Shown here one piece after another: positions 16,448 through 27,737 of a DNA stretch of 58,383 bases. This DNA is from Streptomyces rochei (GTDB lineage Bacteria > Actinomycetota > Actinomycetes > Streptomycetales > Streptomycetaceae). The number at the start of each line of letters is the position of its first letter. Within the stretch, counting starts at the first letter, position 1. The notes under the pieces are model-generated. The model searched no databases and had not been told where the DNA came from. It was given only the letters and a program-made list of their open reading frames with translations. A program made the translations under genes and the position numbers. Where the stretch lies: the NCBI GenBank assembly GCA_002155895.1, contig MUMD01000146.1, forward strand, positions 1-58,383, in the 5' to 3' direction.

Positions 16448-17323
16448 ATGTCCACACGCACGCTCATCTCGCCGGCCCAGCTCGCCCGGCCGCGCGGCAA
16501 GCGCCTGTACTGGCTGACGTTCGGTCTGGTCGTCACGGTGTTCACCGTGGTCTTCCTCGGCCCGATGTACTGGATGGTCTCCAGCGGCTTCAAGGACACC
16601 CAGGAAGCGGTCGCGACCCCGCCGACGCTGGTCCCCGAGTCCTTCCAGCCGGACAACTACACGCAGGCCTGGAACGTCATGGACCTGGCCGGCCTGCTGG
16701 GGAACACGCTGTACTACGCGTTCGGCGCCCTCGCCTTCCAACTGGTGCTGGACGTGGCCGCGGCCTACTCGCTGTCCAAGCTCCGCCCGGTCTTCGGCAA
16801 GGCCATCCTCGGCATGATGCTGGCCACGCTGATGATCCCGGCGACCGTGCTGGTCGTTCCGCAGTACCTGACGGTGCTGGACGTGCCGGTCTTCGAGCGC
16901 AATCTGCTGAACACACCGTGGGCGATCTGGCTGCCCTCGGTGACCAACGCCTTCAACATCTTCCTGCTGAAGCGCTTCTTCGACTCGATCCCGAGGGAGC
17001 TGCTGGACGCCGCGTCCATGGACGGCGCCTCACCGATGCGCACGCTGTGGTCGATCGTCCTGCCCATCTCCCGGCCGATCCTCGGCGTGGTGTCCATCTT
17101 CGCGATCGTGGGTGTCTGGAAGGACTTCCTCTGGCCGATGCTCACGCTGCCCGACCCGGCCAGGCAGACCCTGAACGTCGGCATCTACTCCTTGTCCAAC
17201 GGTGTGCCCGTCAACGTGCTGATCGCCGCGCTCACCATGGCCTCGCTGCCGACTCTGATCATCTTCCTGATCTTCCAGCGCAACATCATGAGCGGACTCA
17301 CCGCCGGCGGACTCAAGGGCTGA
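16448..17323 (+). CDS. Sugar ABC transporter permease (MalG-like)
   Basis: 291-residue CUT1 permease, six predicted transmembrane helices, EAA-type loop DAASMDGASPMRTLWSIVLP. It starts 17 bases after the MalF-like gene with GGGGGA upstream and is surely cotranscribed. The longer frame reaching back to 15446 is a shadow over the MalF-like gene. Confidence 0.92.
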   Translation: MSTRTLISPAQLARPRGKRLYWLTFGLVVTVFTVVFLGPMYWMVSSGFKDTQEAVATPPTLVPESFQPDNYTQAWNVMDLAGLLGNTLYYAFGALAFQLVLDVAAAYSLSKLRPVFGKAILGMMLATLMIPATVLVVPQYLTVLDVPVFERNLLNTPWAIWLPSVTNAFNIFLLKRFFDSIPRELLDAASMDGASPMRTLWSIVLPISRPILGVVSIFAIVGVWKDFLWPMLTLPDPARQTLNVGIYSLSNGVPVNVLIAALTMASLPTLIIFLIFQRNIMSGLTAGGLKG

Positions 17324-17365
17324 GGCGCCCCGCGCCGCCCGCTCCCTGGGCCCGTCCCCGTCAAC

Positions 17366-17416
17366 CTTCGCCGCCGGCCCGTCCGACGCCCCGCCCTGTC
17401 CGGGCCGGCGGCGAAG
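17366..17416. terminator. Strong hairpin between permease and alpha-glucosidase genes
   Basis: Perfect 16-base inverted repeat (arms 17366-17381 and 17401-17416, CTTCGCCGCCGGCCCG and its complement) with a 19-base loop, 43 bases after the permease stop and 27 before the GTG. It could terminate or attenuate the transport operon, or stabilise processed mRNA; no T-run is present. Confidence 0.55.
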
Positions 17417-17443
17417 ATCCGACCTGCCCGAAAGGACCGTCAC

Positions 17444-19048
17444 GTGGCAGCCCCCAACTCGCACCCCACCGACGACTGGTGGCGCGACGCCGTCATCTAC
17501 CAGGTGTACCCCCGCAGCTTCGCCGACGGCGACGGCGACGGCACCGGCGACCTCGCGGGCGTGAGGGCGAGACTGCCCTACCTCGCCGAACTCGGCGTGG
17601 ACGCTGTCTGGTTCACCCCCTGGTACGTCTCACCGCTCGTCGACGGCGGCTACGACGTCGCCGACTACCGCACCATCGACCCGGCCTTCGGCACCCTCGG
17701 CGAGGCCGAGAAGCTGATCGCCGAGGCGCGGGAGCTGGGCATCCGCACCATCGTCGACATCGTCCCCAACCACGTCTCGGACCAGCACGCGTGGTTCCGG
17801 GCGGCGCTGGCCGCCGGCCCCGGCAGCGCGGAGCGCAAGCGTTTCCACTTCCGTCCCGGACGCGGGGAGAATGGCGAACTGCCGCCCAACAACTGGCCCT
17901 CGCAGTTCTCCGGCCGCACCTGGACGCGGGTCCCGGACGGCGAGTGGTACCTCCACCTGTTCACCCCGGAGCAGCCCGACCTGAACTGGGCCCACCCCGA
18001 GGTGCGGCGGGAACACGAGGACGTGCTGCGCTTCTGGTTCGAGCGCGGGGTCGCGGGCGTGCGCATCGACTCCGCCGCCCTGCTCGCCAAGGACCCCGCG
18101 CTCGCGGACTTCGAGGAGGACGTCGACCCCCACCCCTACATCGACCAGGACGAGCTGCACGACATCTACCGCGCCTGGCGGGCCGTCGCCGACGAGTACG
18201 GCGGCGTCTTCGTGGGCGAGGTGTGGCTGCCGGACGCCGAGCGCTTCGCCCGCTATCTGCGGCCCGACGAGCTGCACACCGCGTTCAACTTCAACTTCCT
18301 GTCCTGTCCCTGGGACGCGGACCGGCTGCGCCGCACCATCGACGACACGCTCGCCGAACACGCCCCGGTGGGCGCCCCCGCGACCTGGGTGCTCTGCAAC
18401 CACGACGTGACCCGCACCGTCACCCGCTACGGCCGCGAGGACACCGGCTTCGACTTCGCGAAGAAGACCTTCGGCACCCCGACCGACCTGGCGCTCGGGA
18501 CGCGGCGCGCCCGGGCCGCCGCGCTGCTGACGCTGGCCCTGCCCGGGTCCGTCTACCTGTACCAGGGGGAGGAACTCGGTCTGCCCGAGGCCGACGTCCC
18601 GCTGGATCGCATACAGGACCCGATGCACTTCCGCTCCGGGGGTGTCGATCCGGGCCGGGACGGCTGCCGGGTGCCGCTGCCGTGGACGGCCGACGCCCCG
18701 TACTGCGGCTTCGGCTCCGAGACGGAACCCTGGCTGCCGCAGCCCCCGGGCTGGTCGGCGTACGCGGCGGACCGCCAGAGCGCCGATCCGGAGTCGATGC
18801 TGAACCTCTACCGGCGGGCCCTGTCCCTGCGGCGCACCACGGACGGTTTCGGCGACGGTCCGCTCGACTGGCTGCCCTCCCCGGACGGCGTCCTCTCCTT
18901 CCGCCGGCCCGGCGGGCCGACCTGCGTGGTCAACCTGTCCCCGAGGCCGGTCGACCTGCCGGAACACGGCACCCTCCTGCTCCGCAGCGGGCCCCTCGAC
19001 GCGGACGGGCGGCTGCCGCGTGACACGGCGGTGTGGCTGCGCGCCTGA
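17444..19048 (+). CDS. GH13 alpha-glucosidase
   Basis: 534-residue alpha-amylase-superfamily hydrolase with no signal peptide, so cytoplasmic. Catalytic residues are visible: nucleophile Asp209 (GVRIDSAALL), acid/base Glu259 (FVGEVWLPD) and Asp321 (CNHDVTRT). The opening DDWWRDAVIYQVYPRSFAD is typical of oligo-1,6-/alpha-glucosidase-like GH13 enzymes that split imported malto-, isomalto- or nigero-oligosaccharides. Gene order (regulator, binding protein, two permeases, glucosidase) implies it finishes degradation of the imported sugars. GTG start with GAAAGGA upstream. Confidence 0.9.
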   Translation: MAAPNSHPTDDWWRDAVIYQVYPRSFADGDGDGTGDLAGVRARLPYLAELGVDAVWFTPWYVSPLVDGGYDVADYRTIDPAFGTLGEAEKLIAEARELGIRTIVDIVPNHVSDQHAWFRAALAAGPGSAERKRFHFRPGRGENGELPPNNWPSQFSGRTWTRVPDGEWYLHLFTPEQPDLNWAHPEVRREHEDVLRFWFERGVAGVRIDSAALLAKDPALADFEEDVDPHPYIDQDELHDIYRAWRAVADEYGGVFVGEVWLPDAERFARYLRPDELHTAFNFNFLSCPWDADRLRRTIDDTLAEHAPVGAPATWVLCNHDVTRTVTRYGREDTGFDFAKKTFGTPTDLALGTRRARAAALLTLALPGSVYLYQGEELGLPEADVPLDRIQDPMHFRSGGVDPGRDGCRVPLPWTADAPYCGFGSETEPWLPQPPGWSAYAADRQSADPESMLNLYRRALSLRRTTDGFGDGPLDWLPSPDGVLSFRRPGGPTCVVNLSPRPVDLPEHGTLLLRSGPLDADGRLPRDTAVWLRA

Positions 19049-19058
19049 GCCACGCCCC

Positions 19059-19124
19059 GGCGGCGCCGGGCCGGCGGGGCCCGTCGAACACGGCGGCGCC
19101 GGGCCGGCGGGGCCCGTCGATCAC
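19059..19124. repeat. Tandem 33-base repeat, two copies
   Basis: Two copies of a 33-base unit (19059-19091, 19092-19124) differ at one base and lie just after the glucosidase stop. Each contains the hairpin-prone core CCGGGCCGGCGGGGCCCG, so the block could act in termination. Confidence 0.6.
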
Positions 19125-19193
19125 GGCGCCGCCGTCGCCGCCCGTCCCGAGGCGAGGCAGAATCGGGGCAGTAGGCGTGGGAGGAGGCGACGC

Positions 19194-20981
19194 GTGCGGG
19201 AGCGACCGTGGCGGCGCGAGGTGCGCCGTCCTGCGAATCCCCTGGTCGGCGGGCGCCGTGCGCTGCGGGGCGCGTTGCGGCCGATGACGGAGGCGCTGGG
19301 CGCGCGGCGCCGGCTGGCCTGGCTGAACGAGGCCGGAACGCGGATCGGCACCACGCTGGACCTGCGGCGCACCGCGGAGGAGCTGGCCGAGTTCACCGTC
19401 CCGGAGCTGGCCGACGGCTCCGCGGTGGACCTGCTGGACCGGGTGCTGCGCTTCCAGGAGGGCGACCGCGCCCGGGGCAGCGAACCCCCGCGGCTCAGGG
19501 CCATGGCGGTGTCGGAGATCGACGGCCTGGACCTGGCGCCGGACCCGGTCGGCGAACTGTCGGTGCACGGCGCCGACCGGCTGGGGCTGCGGTGCCTGAC
19601 CACCCGCGAGCCGGTGCTGATACCGCGGATGACCCGGTCGGACTTCGCCGTCGTCGCCCCCACCCCCGAGTCGGCCGACATCATGCGCCGCGCGGGGGTG
19701 CACTCCTATCTGGTGGTCCCGCTGGTCGCCCGGGGGGTGCTGCTGGGACTGGCCGACTTCGTCCGGGCCGGCAGCCGGGCGCCGTTCACCGAGGCCGACG
19801 TGGCGCTGGCCATGGAACTGGCCTCCAAGGCGGCCGTGTCCATCGACAACGCCCGGCTCTACGGGAGGGAGCGCGAGCACGTGGTCACGCTGCAGCGCGC
19901 CCTGCTCCCCCGGTCCAGTCCGAGCACGCCGGGGCTCGCGGTGTCCTCCTGCTACGACCCCGCGGCCGATCCGGCCGCCGTGGGCGGCGACTGGTTCGAC
20001 GTGGTGGCGCTGCCCAGCGGGCGCACCGCGCTGATGGTGGGCGACGTGATGGGACGCGGGCTGGCCGCCGCCGCGACCATGGGCCGGTTGCGCACGGTGG
20101 CCCGCACGCTGATGGCGCTGGACATCGCGCCCGAGCGGCTGCTGGCCCGGCTGGACCTGGCCGCCCGCGACCTGGAGGAGGACCAGTACGCCACCTGCCT
20201 GTGCGCGGTCTACGACCCGTACGGCTCGTCCTTCCGCATCGCCAGCGCCGGTCATCCGCCCCCGCTGCTCACCGGCGCCGACGGCGACGCCGCCTATCTG
20301 GACGTGCCGGCCGGCGCCCCGCTGGGCGCCGGGGTGATCCCGTACGACCCGGTGGACTGTCCGGCACCCGAGGGGAGCCGGCTGACGCTGTACACGGACG
20401 GCCTGGTCAGGTCGCGCACCACAGGGCTCGCCGAGCGGATGGAGCGGCTGCGCGAGGCGGTCGGCGGCGCCGCGCCCGAGGACGGCGCCGCCTGTCGTGC
20501 GGTCACCGAGCGGGTCGGTGGCGACCGGTCCGACGACGCCATCGTGCTGGTCGCCGGAGCGCGCCCGCTGGGTCCGGAGGGGGCCCTATACGTACGGGCG
20601 CTGCCGCCCGACGGCAAGGCCGCCGGCCAGGCGCGGACGGCGGTGCGCGAGCAGCTGGCGAAGTGGGGGCTCCAGGAGCTGGTCGACACGACGGAGCTGG
20701 TCGTCAGCGAGTTGGTGGGCAACGCGCTGCGGTACGGGAACGCCCCGGGGGAACTGCGGCTGATGCGGCACGAGCGGCTGTCCGTGGAGGTCTCCGACTC
20801 CGGGCCGGACCTGCCGCAGATCCAGCACGCGGACGTGAGCGACGAGAGCGGGCGCGGGCTCCAGCTGATCAACATGCTGTGCCGGCGCTGGGGTTCGTGC
20901 CGTACACCGACCGGCAAGGTGGTCTGGGCGGAGCAGGACCTGCCCGTGCGGACCTCTCCCGACGGCCCGCACGGGCGGTAG
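19194..20981 (+). CDS. SpoIIE/PP2C phosphatase with GAF sensor and RsbW-like kinase domain
   Basis: 595 residues, soluble. A GAF-like sensory domain (about 60-225) is followed by a PP2C/SpoIIE serine phosphatase domain (about 235-440; metal sites in GGDWFDVV, VGDVMGRG, LYTDGLV and RSDDAIVLV) and a C-terminal HATPase_c domain (about 465-585) of the anti-sigma-factor kinase type, with its N box ELVVSELVGNALRYG and a GRGLQLI G-box. Such hybrids in Streptomyces act in partner-switching cascades on STAS-domain anti-anti-sigma factors; no sigma factor or antagonist lies next to it, so the target is unknown. GTG start chosen because GGAGGAG sits seven bases upstream; longer in-frame starts lack this. 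Confidence 0.88.
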   Translation: MRERPWRREVRRPANPLVGGRRALRGALRPMTEALGARRRLAWLNEAGTRIGTTLDLRRTAEELAEFTVPELADGSAVDLLDRVLRFQEGDRARGSEPPRLRAMAVSEIDGLDLAPDPVGELSVHGADRLGLRCLTTREPVLIPRMTRSDFAVVAPTPESADIMRRAGVHSYLVVPLVARGVLLGLADFVRAGSRAPFTEADVALAMELASKAAVSIDNARLYGREREHVVTLQRALLPRSSPSTPGLAVSSCYDPAADPAAVGGDWFDVVALPSGRTALMVGDVMGRGLAAAATMGRLRTVARTLMALDIAPERLLARLDLAARDLEEDQYATCLCAVYDPYGSSFRIASAGHPPPLLTGADGDAAYLDVPAGAPLGAGVIPYDPVDCPAPEGSRLTLYTDGLVRSRTTGLAERMERLREAVGGAAPEDGAACRAVTERVGGDRSDDAIVLVAGARPLGPEGALYVRALPPDGKAAGQARTAVREQLAKWGLQELVDTTELVVSELVGNALRYGNAPGELRLMRHERLSVEVSDSGPDLPQIQHADVSDESGRGLQLINMLCRRWGSCRTPTGKVVWAEQDLPVRTSPDGPHGR

Positions 20982-21009
20982 CGGCCCCTTCCCACCGTTT
21001 CCGGCCCGC

Positions 21010-22890
21010 CTACGCCGCCTTCTCCATCGCCCGCCGGCCGAACTGGGTGCGGTGCAGCTGGGCGTAGCGTCCGCCCGCGCCGAGGAGTTCGTCGTGGGTG
21101 CCGCGTTCCACGATGCGGCCGGCCTCGACCACCAGGATCTGGTCGGCCGACCGGACGGTGGACAGCCGGTGCGCGATGACCACGGCGGTCCTGCCTTCCA
21201 GGGCCTCGGCCAGGGCCTCCTGGACGGCGGCCTCGGAGGTGTTGTCGAGGTGGGCGGTGGCCTCGTCGAGGATGACGACGCGCTGGCGCGCCAGCAGCAG
21301 CCGGGCGATGGTCATGCGCTGGCGCTCGCCGCCGGAGAGCCGGTAGCCGCGCTCGCCGACCACGGTGTCGAGGCCGTCGGGCAGGGACCGGACGAGGTCG
21401 GTCAGGCGGGCGCGGCGCAGGGCGTCCCACAGCTCGGTGTCGGAGGCGTCGGGCCGGGCCAGCAGCAGGTTGGCGCGGACGGTGTCGTGGAAGAGGTGGC
21501 CGTCCTGGGTGACCATGCCGACGGTGTCCCGCAGGGAGCGGGCGCTCAGGTCGCGGACGTCGACGCCGCCGATCCGCACGGCGCCGCCGTCGGTGTCGTA
21601 CAGGCGCGGCAGCAGCTGGGCGATGGTGGACTTGCCGGCACCGGAGGAGCCGACCAGGGCGACGGTCTGGCCGGGTTCGGCGCGGAAGGAGAGGCCGTGC
21701 AGGACCTCGTCGCCGCCCCGGGTGTCGAGGGAGGCGACCTCTTCCAGGGAGGCGAGGGAGACCTTGTCGGCGGACGGGTAGCCGAAGCGGACGTCGTCGA
21801 ACTCGACGGCGACCGGGCCCTCGGGGACCGGGCGGGCGTCGGGCTTCTCGTCGATGAGCGGGGTCAGGTCCAGCACCTCGAAGACCCGTTCGAAGCTGAC
21901 GAGGGCGCTCATGACCTCCACGCGGGCCCCGGCGAGCGCGGTGAGCGGCGCGTACAGGCGGGTCAGCAGCAGCGCCAGCGCGACGACGGCGCCCGGGTCC
22001 AGGGTGCCGCGCAGGGCGAAGAAGCCGCCGAGGCCGTAGACGAGGGCCAGCGCGAGGGCGGAGACCAGGGTGAGGGCGGTGATGAAGGCGGCCTGGGCGG
22101 TGGCGGTGCGCACCCCGATGTCGGCGACGCGGCGGGCCCGGTCGGCGAACTCGGCCGACTCCTCCTCGGGGCGGCCGAACAGCTTGATCAGCGTGGCGCC
22201 GGGTGCGGAGAAGCGCTCGGTCATGCGGGTGCCCATCGCGGCGTTCAGGGTGGCGGCCTCGCGCTGCATGCGGGCCATGCGGCGGCCCATGCGCCGGGCC
22301 GGGAGCACGAAGACGGGGAGCAGGACCAGGGCGAGCAGGGTGATCTGCCAGGACAGGGTGAGCATCACGGCGAGGGTGAGCACCAGCGTGACCAGATTGG
22401 TCACCACGCCGGAGAGGGTGTTGCTGAAGGCGCGCTGGGCGCCGATGACGTCGTTGTTGAGACGGGAGACCAGGGCGCCCGTACGCGTGCGTGTGAAGAA
22501 CGCGACCGGCATGCGCTGCACATGATCGAACACAGCCGTGCGCAGATCGAGGATCAGTCCCTCCCCGAGCATCGCCGACAGCCTCCGGGAGAGGATGCCG
22601 AGTGCCGCCTCGGCGACCGCGATCAGCGCGATCAGCAGGGCGAGCCGGACGACGGTGCCCTCGTCGCCGCCCGACACGATCGTGTCCACGACGCGTCCGG
22701 CGAGTACGGGGGTGGCGACGGCGAGGAGCGCGGTCACCACCCCGAGCAGGACGAACCGTGCGATGCGGGTGCGGTGCGGGCGGGCGAAGGTGCCGATGCG
22801 GCGCAGCGTCGCGCGGGCGAGGGGACGGCGGTCCTGCTCGGCGTTCATGACGCTGTGCAGCTGGGTCCAGGCGGTGGTCTCCATGCTCAT
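21010..22890 (-). CDS. ABC transporter ATP-binding/permease protein (exporter half-transporter)
   Basis: 626-residue fused exporter: six-helix ABC_membrane domain (about 40-330) and ATPase domain (about 370-610). Walker A GSSGAGKST, signature LSGGERQR, Walker B VVILDEAT and the H-loop HRLST are intact. No second half-transporter is adjacent, so it probably works as a homodimer. Substrate unknown; lipid, drug or peptide are all possible. There is no clear ribosome site before the ATG at 22890; an internal ATG two codons later is an alternative. Convergent with the phosphatase gene, 28 bases apart. Confidence 0.9.
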   Translation of the reverse strand: MSMETTAWTQLHSVMNAEQDRRPLARATLRRIGTFARPHRTRIARFVLLGVVTALLAVATPVLAGRVVDTIVSGGDEGTVVRLALLIALIAVAEAALGILSRRLSAMLGEGLILDLRTAVFDHVQRMPVAFFTRTRTGALVSRLNNDVIGAQRAFSNTLSGVVTNLVTLVLTLAVMLTLSWQITLLALVLLPVFVLPARRMGRRMARMQREAATLNAAMGTRMTERFSAPGATLIKLFGRPEEESAEFADRARRVADIGVRTATAQAAFITALTLVSALALALVYGLGGFFALRGTLDPGAVVALALLLTRLYAPLTALAGARVEVMSALVSFERVFEVLDLTPLIDEKPDARPVPEGPVAVEFDDVRFGYPSADKVSLASLEEVASLDTRGGDEVLHGLSFRAEPGQTVALVGSSGAGKSTIAQLLPRLYDTDGGAVRIGGVDVRDLSARSLRDTVGMVTQDGHLFHDTVRANLLLARPDASDTELWDALRRARLTDLVRSLPDGLDTVVGERGYRLSGGERQRMTIARLLLARQRVVILDEATAHLDNTSEAAVQEALAEALEGRTAVVIAHRLSTVRSADQILVVEAGRIVERGTHDELLGAGGRYAQLHRTQFGRRAMEKAA

Positions 22891-23022
22891 GAGGGCGACG
22901 GTAGAACCTCGACTTTCCTTGAGGTCAAGCGCGCGGGAGCGGTCCGGGCGCCCGCGGCCCGTAAGGCGTCGTCCGCGCGTCGGCCATCCGTAGTTGGCGC
23001 GGGTCGGGGAATCTCTTGTGGT

Positions 23023-24051
23023 GTGACAGCGGTAGGTGTTCCCCAGGAGTCCGCCCCGGAGGGGTCCGTCGCCGGGACGCGGGTCGCCCGACCCGCGTCG
23101 GTCCGCGTCCGCCGTGCGGGCGGTGACCGGCTGGTGCGTCGGGTGTGCTGCGTGCTTCCGCTGCTGCTGGTGACCGTGGTCGCGGTACGGCACCGGTCGG
23201 TGCTGGCCGAGGGGTTCGGCCATCTGACGACCGCCCGGTGGCCGTGGCTGCTGGCGGCGGCCTGTGCCACCTGCCTGACCTGGGTCGCGGCGGCCTGCAC
23301 CCGGCAGGGCGCGGTGGTCCGGCGGCTGCCCCGGCGGCGGCTGCTCGCCACCCAGTTCGCGGCGGGCGCGGCCAACCACCTGCTGCCGACGGGGCTGGGC
23401 GCGAGCGCGGTCAACCTGCGGTTCATGACGGTGTGCGGGTTGCCGCTGGCCCGCGCCTCGGCGGCCCTCGCCCTGTACCTGCTGGCGGAGAGCGTCGGCC
23501 GCGTCGCACTGCTGGGCGCCCTGGTGCTCGCCTTTCCCGGCGCGCTACGGCTCGGCACGCTGCTTCCCGAGGGCGCCGTGGGGCCGCTGCTGGTCGCCGC
23601 GGGCGCGGTGCCGGTCGTCGCGGCGGGCGTACTGGCACTGGCGCCGCGGCTGCGCGGGGCGGTGGAGTCCTTCCTGCGGACGGCGCTGGGCGAGGCACGC
23701 TCGGTGCACGCCCGTCCGGCGCGGGCGCTGGCCCTGTGGGGCGGGGCCCTGGCCTTCCCGGCGCTCCAGACGGCGGTCCTGGTCATGGTGGGCAAGTCGC
23801 TGGCGCTCGACGTGCCGGCCGGGCACATGGCGGTGGCGTACCTGGCGGCGACGGTCGCGGTCGCGCTGGTGCCGACGCCGGGCGGCATCGGTTCGGTCGA
23901 GGCGGCGCTGGTGGTGGCCCTGGTGGCGGCGGGCGGCCCGGCGGCCGTGGCCACGGCGGTGGTGCTGGCCTTCCGGCTGCTGACCGTCTGGCTGCCGCTG
24001 CTGCCGGGGGCGCTGACGCTGGCGGCGCTGGTGCGGCTCCGAGTGATCTGA
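23023..24051 (+). CDS. Flippase-like lysylphosphatidylglycerol synthase transmembrane family protein (YbhN/UPF0104)
   Basis: 342-residue integral membrane protein with about eight hydrophobic segments. Landmarks of the LPG_synthase_TM family include the segment NHLLPTGLGASAVNLRFM and, near the C-terminus, VPTPGGIGSVEAALV. It lacks the soluble catalytic domain of MprF, so a lipid or polyprenyl translocation role is more likely than amino-acyl transfer. GTG start; the ribosome site is weak. Divergent from the ABC exporter gene, 132 bases apart. Confidence 0.82.
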   Translation: MTAVGVPQESAPEGSVAGTRVARPASVRVRRAGGDRLVRRVCCVLPLLLVTVVAVRHRSVLAEGFGHLTTARWPWLLAAACATCLTWVAAACTRQGAVVRRLPRRRLLATQFAAGAANHLLPTGLGASAVNLRFMTVCGLPLARASAALALYLLAESVGRVALLGALVLAFPGALRLGTLLPEGAVGPLLVAAGAVPVVAAGVLALAPRLRGAVESFLRTALGEARSVHARPARALALWGGALAFPALQTAVLVMVGKSLALDVPAGHMAVAYLAATVAVALVPTPGGIGSVEAALVVALVAAGGPAAVATAVVLAFRLLTVWLPLLPGALTLAALVRLRVI

Positions 24052-24193
24052 GCCTCACCGCCGCGCACCGCCCCGCCCTGCCCGGCGACGCGGTACGGAG
24101 CACAACCCGGCATACGGCAGGATGAACGCTCGCGCCGGTCGAACTGCCTTGCGGACCGGCGCAGTCGAGCATCCCGAGACCCCGAGGTGACCG

Positions 24194-25273
24194 GTGACGG
24201 AAGACCTGACCATGGACCATCTGGTGCCCGCCGGCATCGCGCTGGCGGCCGGCCTGGTGGCGGCGTTCCTGCTGCGCGTGCTGCTGCGCTGGCTGGCCGG
24301 GCACGCCGGGCGCACCCGCTGGAGCGGCGACGACGTGATCGTGGCCGCGCTGCGCACGGTGGCGCCCTGGGCGGCGGTCGCGGGCGGGGTGGCGGGGGCC
24401 GCGGCGGCCCTGCCGCTGACCCGGACCGTGCAGCACAACGTCAACCAGGCGCTGACGGTCCTGCTGATCTTCGTGACGACCGTCTCGGCGGCCCGGGTGA
24501 TCGCCGGTCTGGTGCGCACGCTGACCACGTCCCGCTCCGGCGTCGCCGGGTCGGCCACGATCTTCGTCAACATCACCCGCGTCCTGGTGCTGGCCATCGG
24601 CTTCCTGGTGATGCTCCAGACGCTGGGCGTCTCCATAGCGCCGATGCTCACCGCCCTCGGCGTCGGCGGTCTGGCGGTCGCGCTGGCCCTCCAGGACACG
24701 CTGGCCAACCTCTTCGCCGGCATCCACATCCTGGCCTCGAAGACCGTGCAGCCGGGTGACTACATCCAGCTGGACAGCGGCGAGGAGGGCTACGTCGAGG
24801 ACATCAACTGGCGGCAGACCACCGTCCGTGAGCTGTCCAACAACCTGATCGTGATCCCGAACGGGCAGCTCGCCAAGTCGAACATGACCAACTTCATGCG
24901 GCCCGAGCAGAAGCTGACCATCATGGTGCAGGCCGGGGTCGCCTACGACAGCGACCTGGACCACGTGGAGCGGGTCACGACGGAGGTGGTCGCGGAGGTG
25001 ATGACGGAGATCACGGGCGCGGTGCCGGACCACGAGCCCGCCGTCCGCTTCCACACCTTCGGCGACTCCCGGATCGGCTTCACGATCATCCTGGGCGTGG
25101 GCGAGTTCAGCGACCAGTACCGGATCAAGCACGAGTTCATCAAGCGCCTGCACAAGCGGTACCGCGCGGAGGGCATCCGCATCCCGGCGCCCGCCCGTAC
25201 GGTCGCGCTCCAGCAGGGCGGTGTGGCGTTCCCGCAGCAGCGTACGGGTGAGGACGCCGCCGCACACCTGTGA
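24194..25273 (+). CDS. Mechanosensitive ion channel family protein (MscS type)
   Basis: 359 residues. Transmembrane helices lie at about 8-28, 56-76, 86-106 and 130-165; the last pair contains the pore-lining helix, rich in Gly/Ala (LTALGVGGLAVALALQDTLANLFAG). The MscS beta domain follows (KTVQPGDYIQL, then VVIPNG-type loop LIVIPNGQLAKSNMTNF) and an alpha/beta C-terminal domain. It should open on membrane tension during hypo-osmotic shock. GTG start with GAGGTGACCG upstream. Monocistronic by appearance. Confidence 0.9.
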   Translation: MTEDLTMDHLVPAGIALAAGLVAAFLLRVLLRWLAGHAGRTRWSGDDVIVAALRTVAPWAAVAGGVAGAAAALPLTRTVQHNVNQALTVLLIFVTTVSAARVIAGLVRTLTTSRSGVAGSATIFVNITRVLVLAIGFLVMLQTLGVSIAPMLTALGVGGLAVALALQDTLANLFAGIHILASKTVQPGDYIQLDSGEEGYVEDINWRQTTVRELSNNLIVIPNGQLAKSNMTNFMRPEQKLTIMVQAGVAYDSDLDHVERVTTEVVAEVMTEITGAVPDHEPAVRFHTFGDSRIGFTIILGVGEFSDQYRIKHEFIKRLHKRYRAEGIRIPAPARTVALQQGGVAFPQQRTGEDAAAHL

Positions 25274-27622
<2,349 letters not shown>

Positions 27623-27657
27623 TCCTCACCGGGGCCCGCGAAGGGCTCACGGCCGTG

Positions 27658-27690
27658 ACACCCCGTCTCCGCGCACCGGAGGCGGGGTGT
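27658..27690. terminator. Terminator after icd
   Basis: ACACCCCG, one mismatch, CTCCG on the left pairs with CGGAG and CGGGGTGT on the right around a short loop. It lies 36 bases after the icd stop and before the next gene, fitting a Rho-independent-like hairpin of GC-rich actinomycetes. Confidence 0.75.
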
Positions 27691-27737
27691 CCGTCTGTCC
27701 CCACCCCCGCTTCCGTTCGCACCTTGCGAGGCACCCC

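Noticed and set aside
19059-19124. Two-unit 33-base repeat as a CRISPR remnant
   Set aside because: The units are directly adjacent without spacers, very GC-rich, and no cas gene is present.
21052-23020. Long plus-strand frame running into the flippase-like gene
   Set aside because: The first part is the mirror of the ABC exporter; only the part from the GTG at 23023 shows membrane-protein character.
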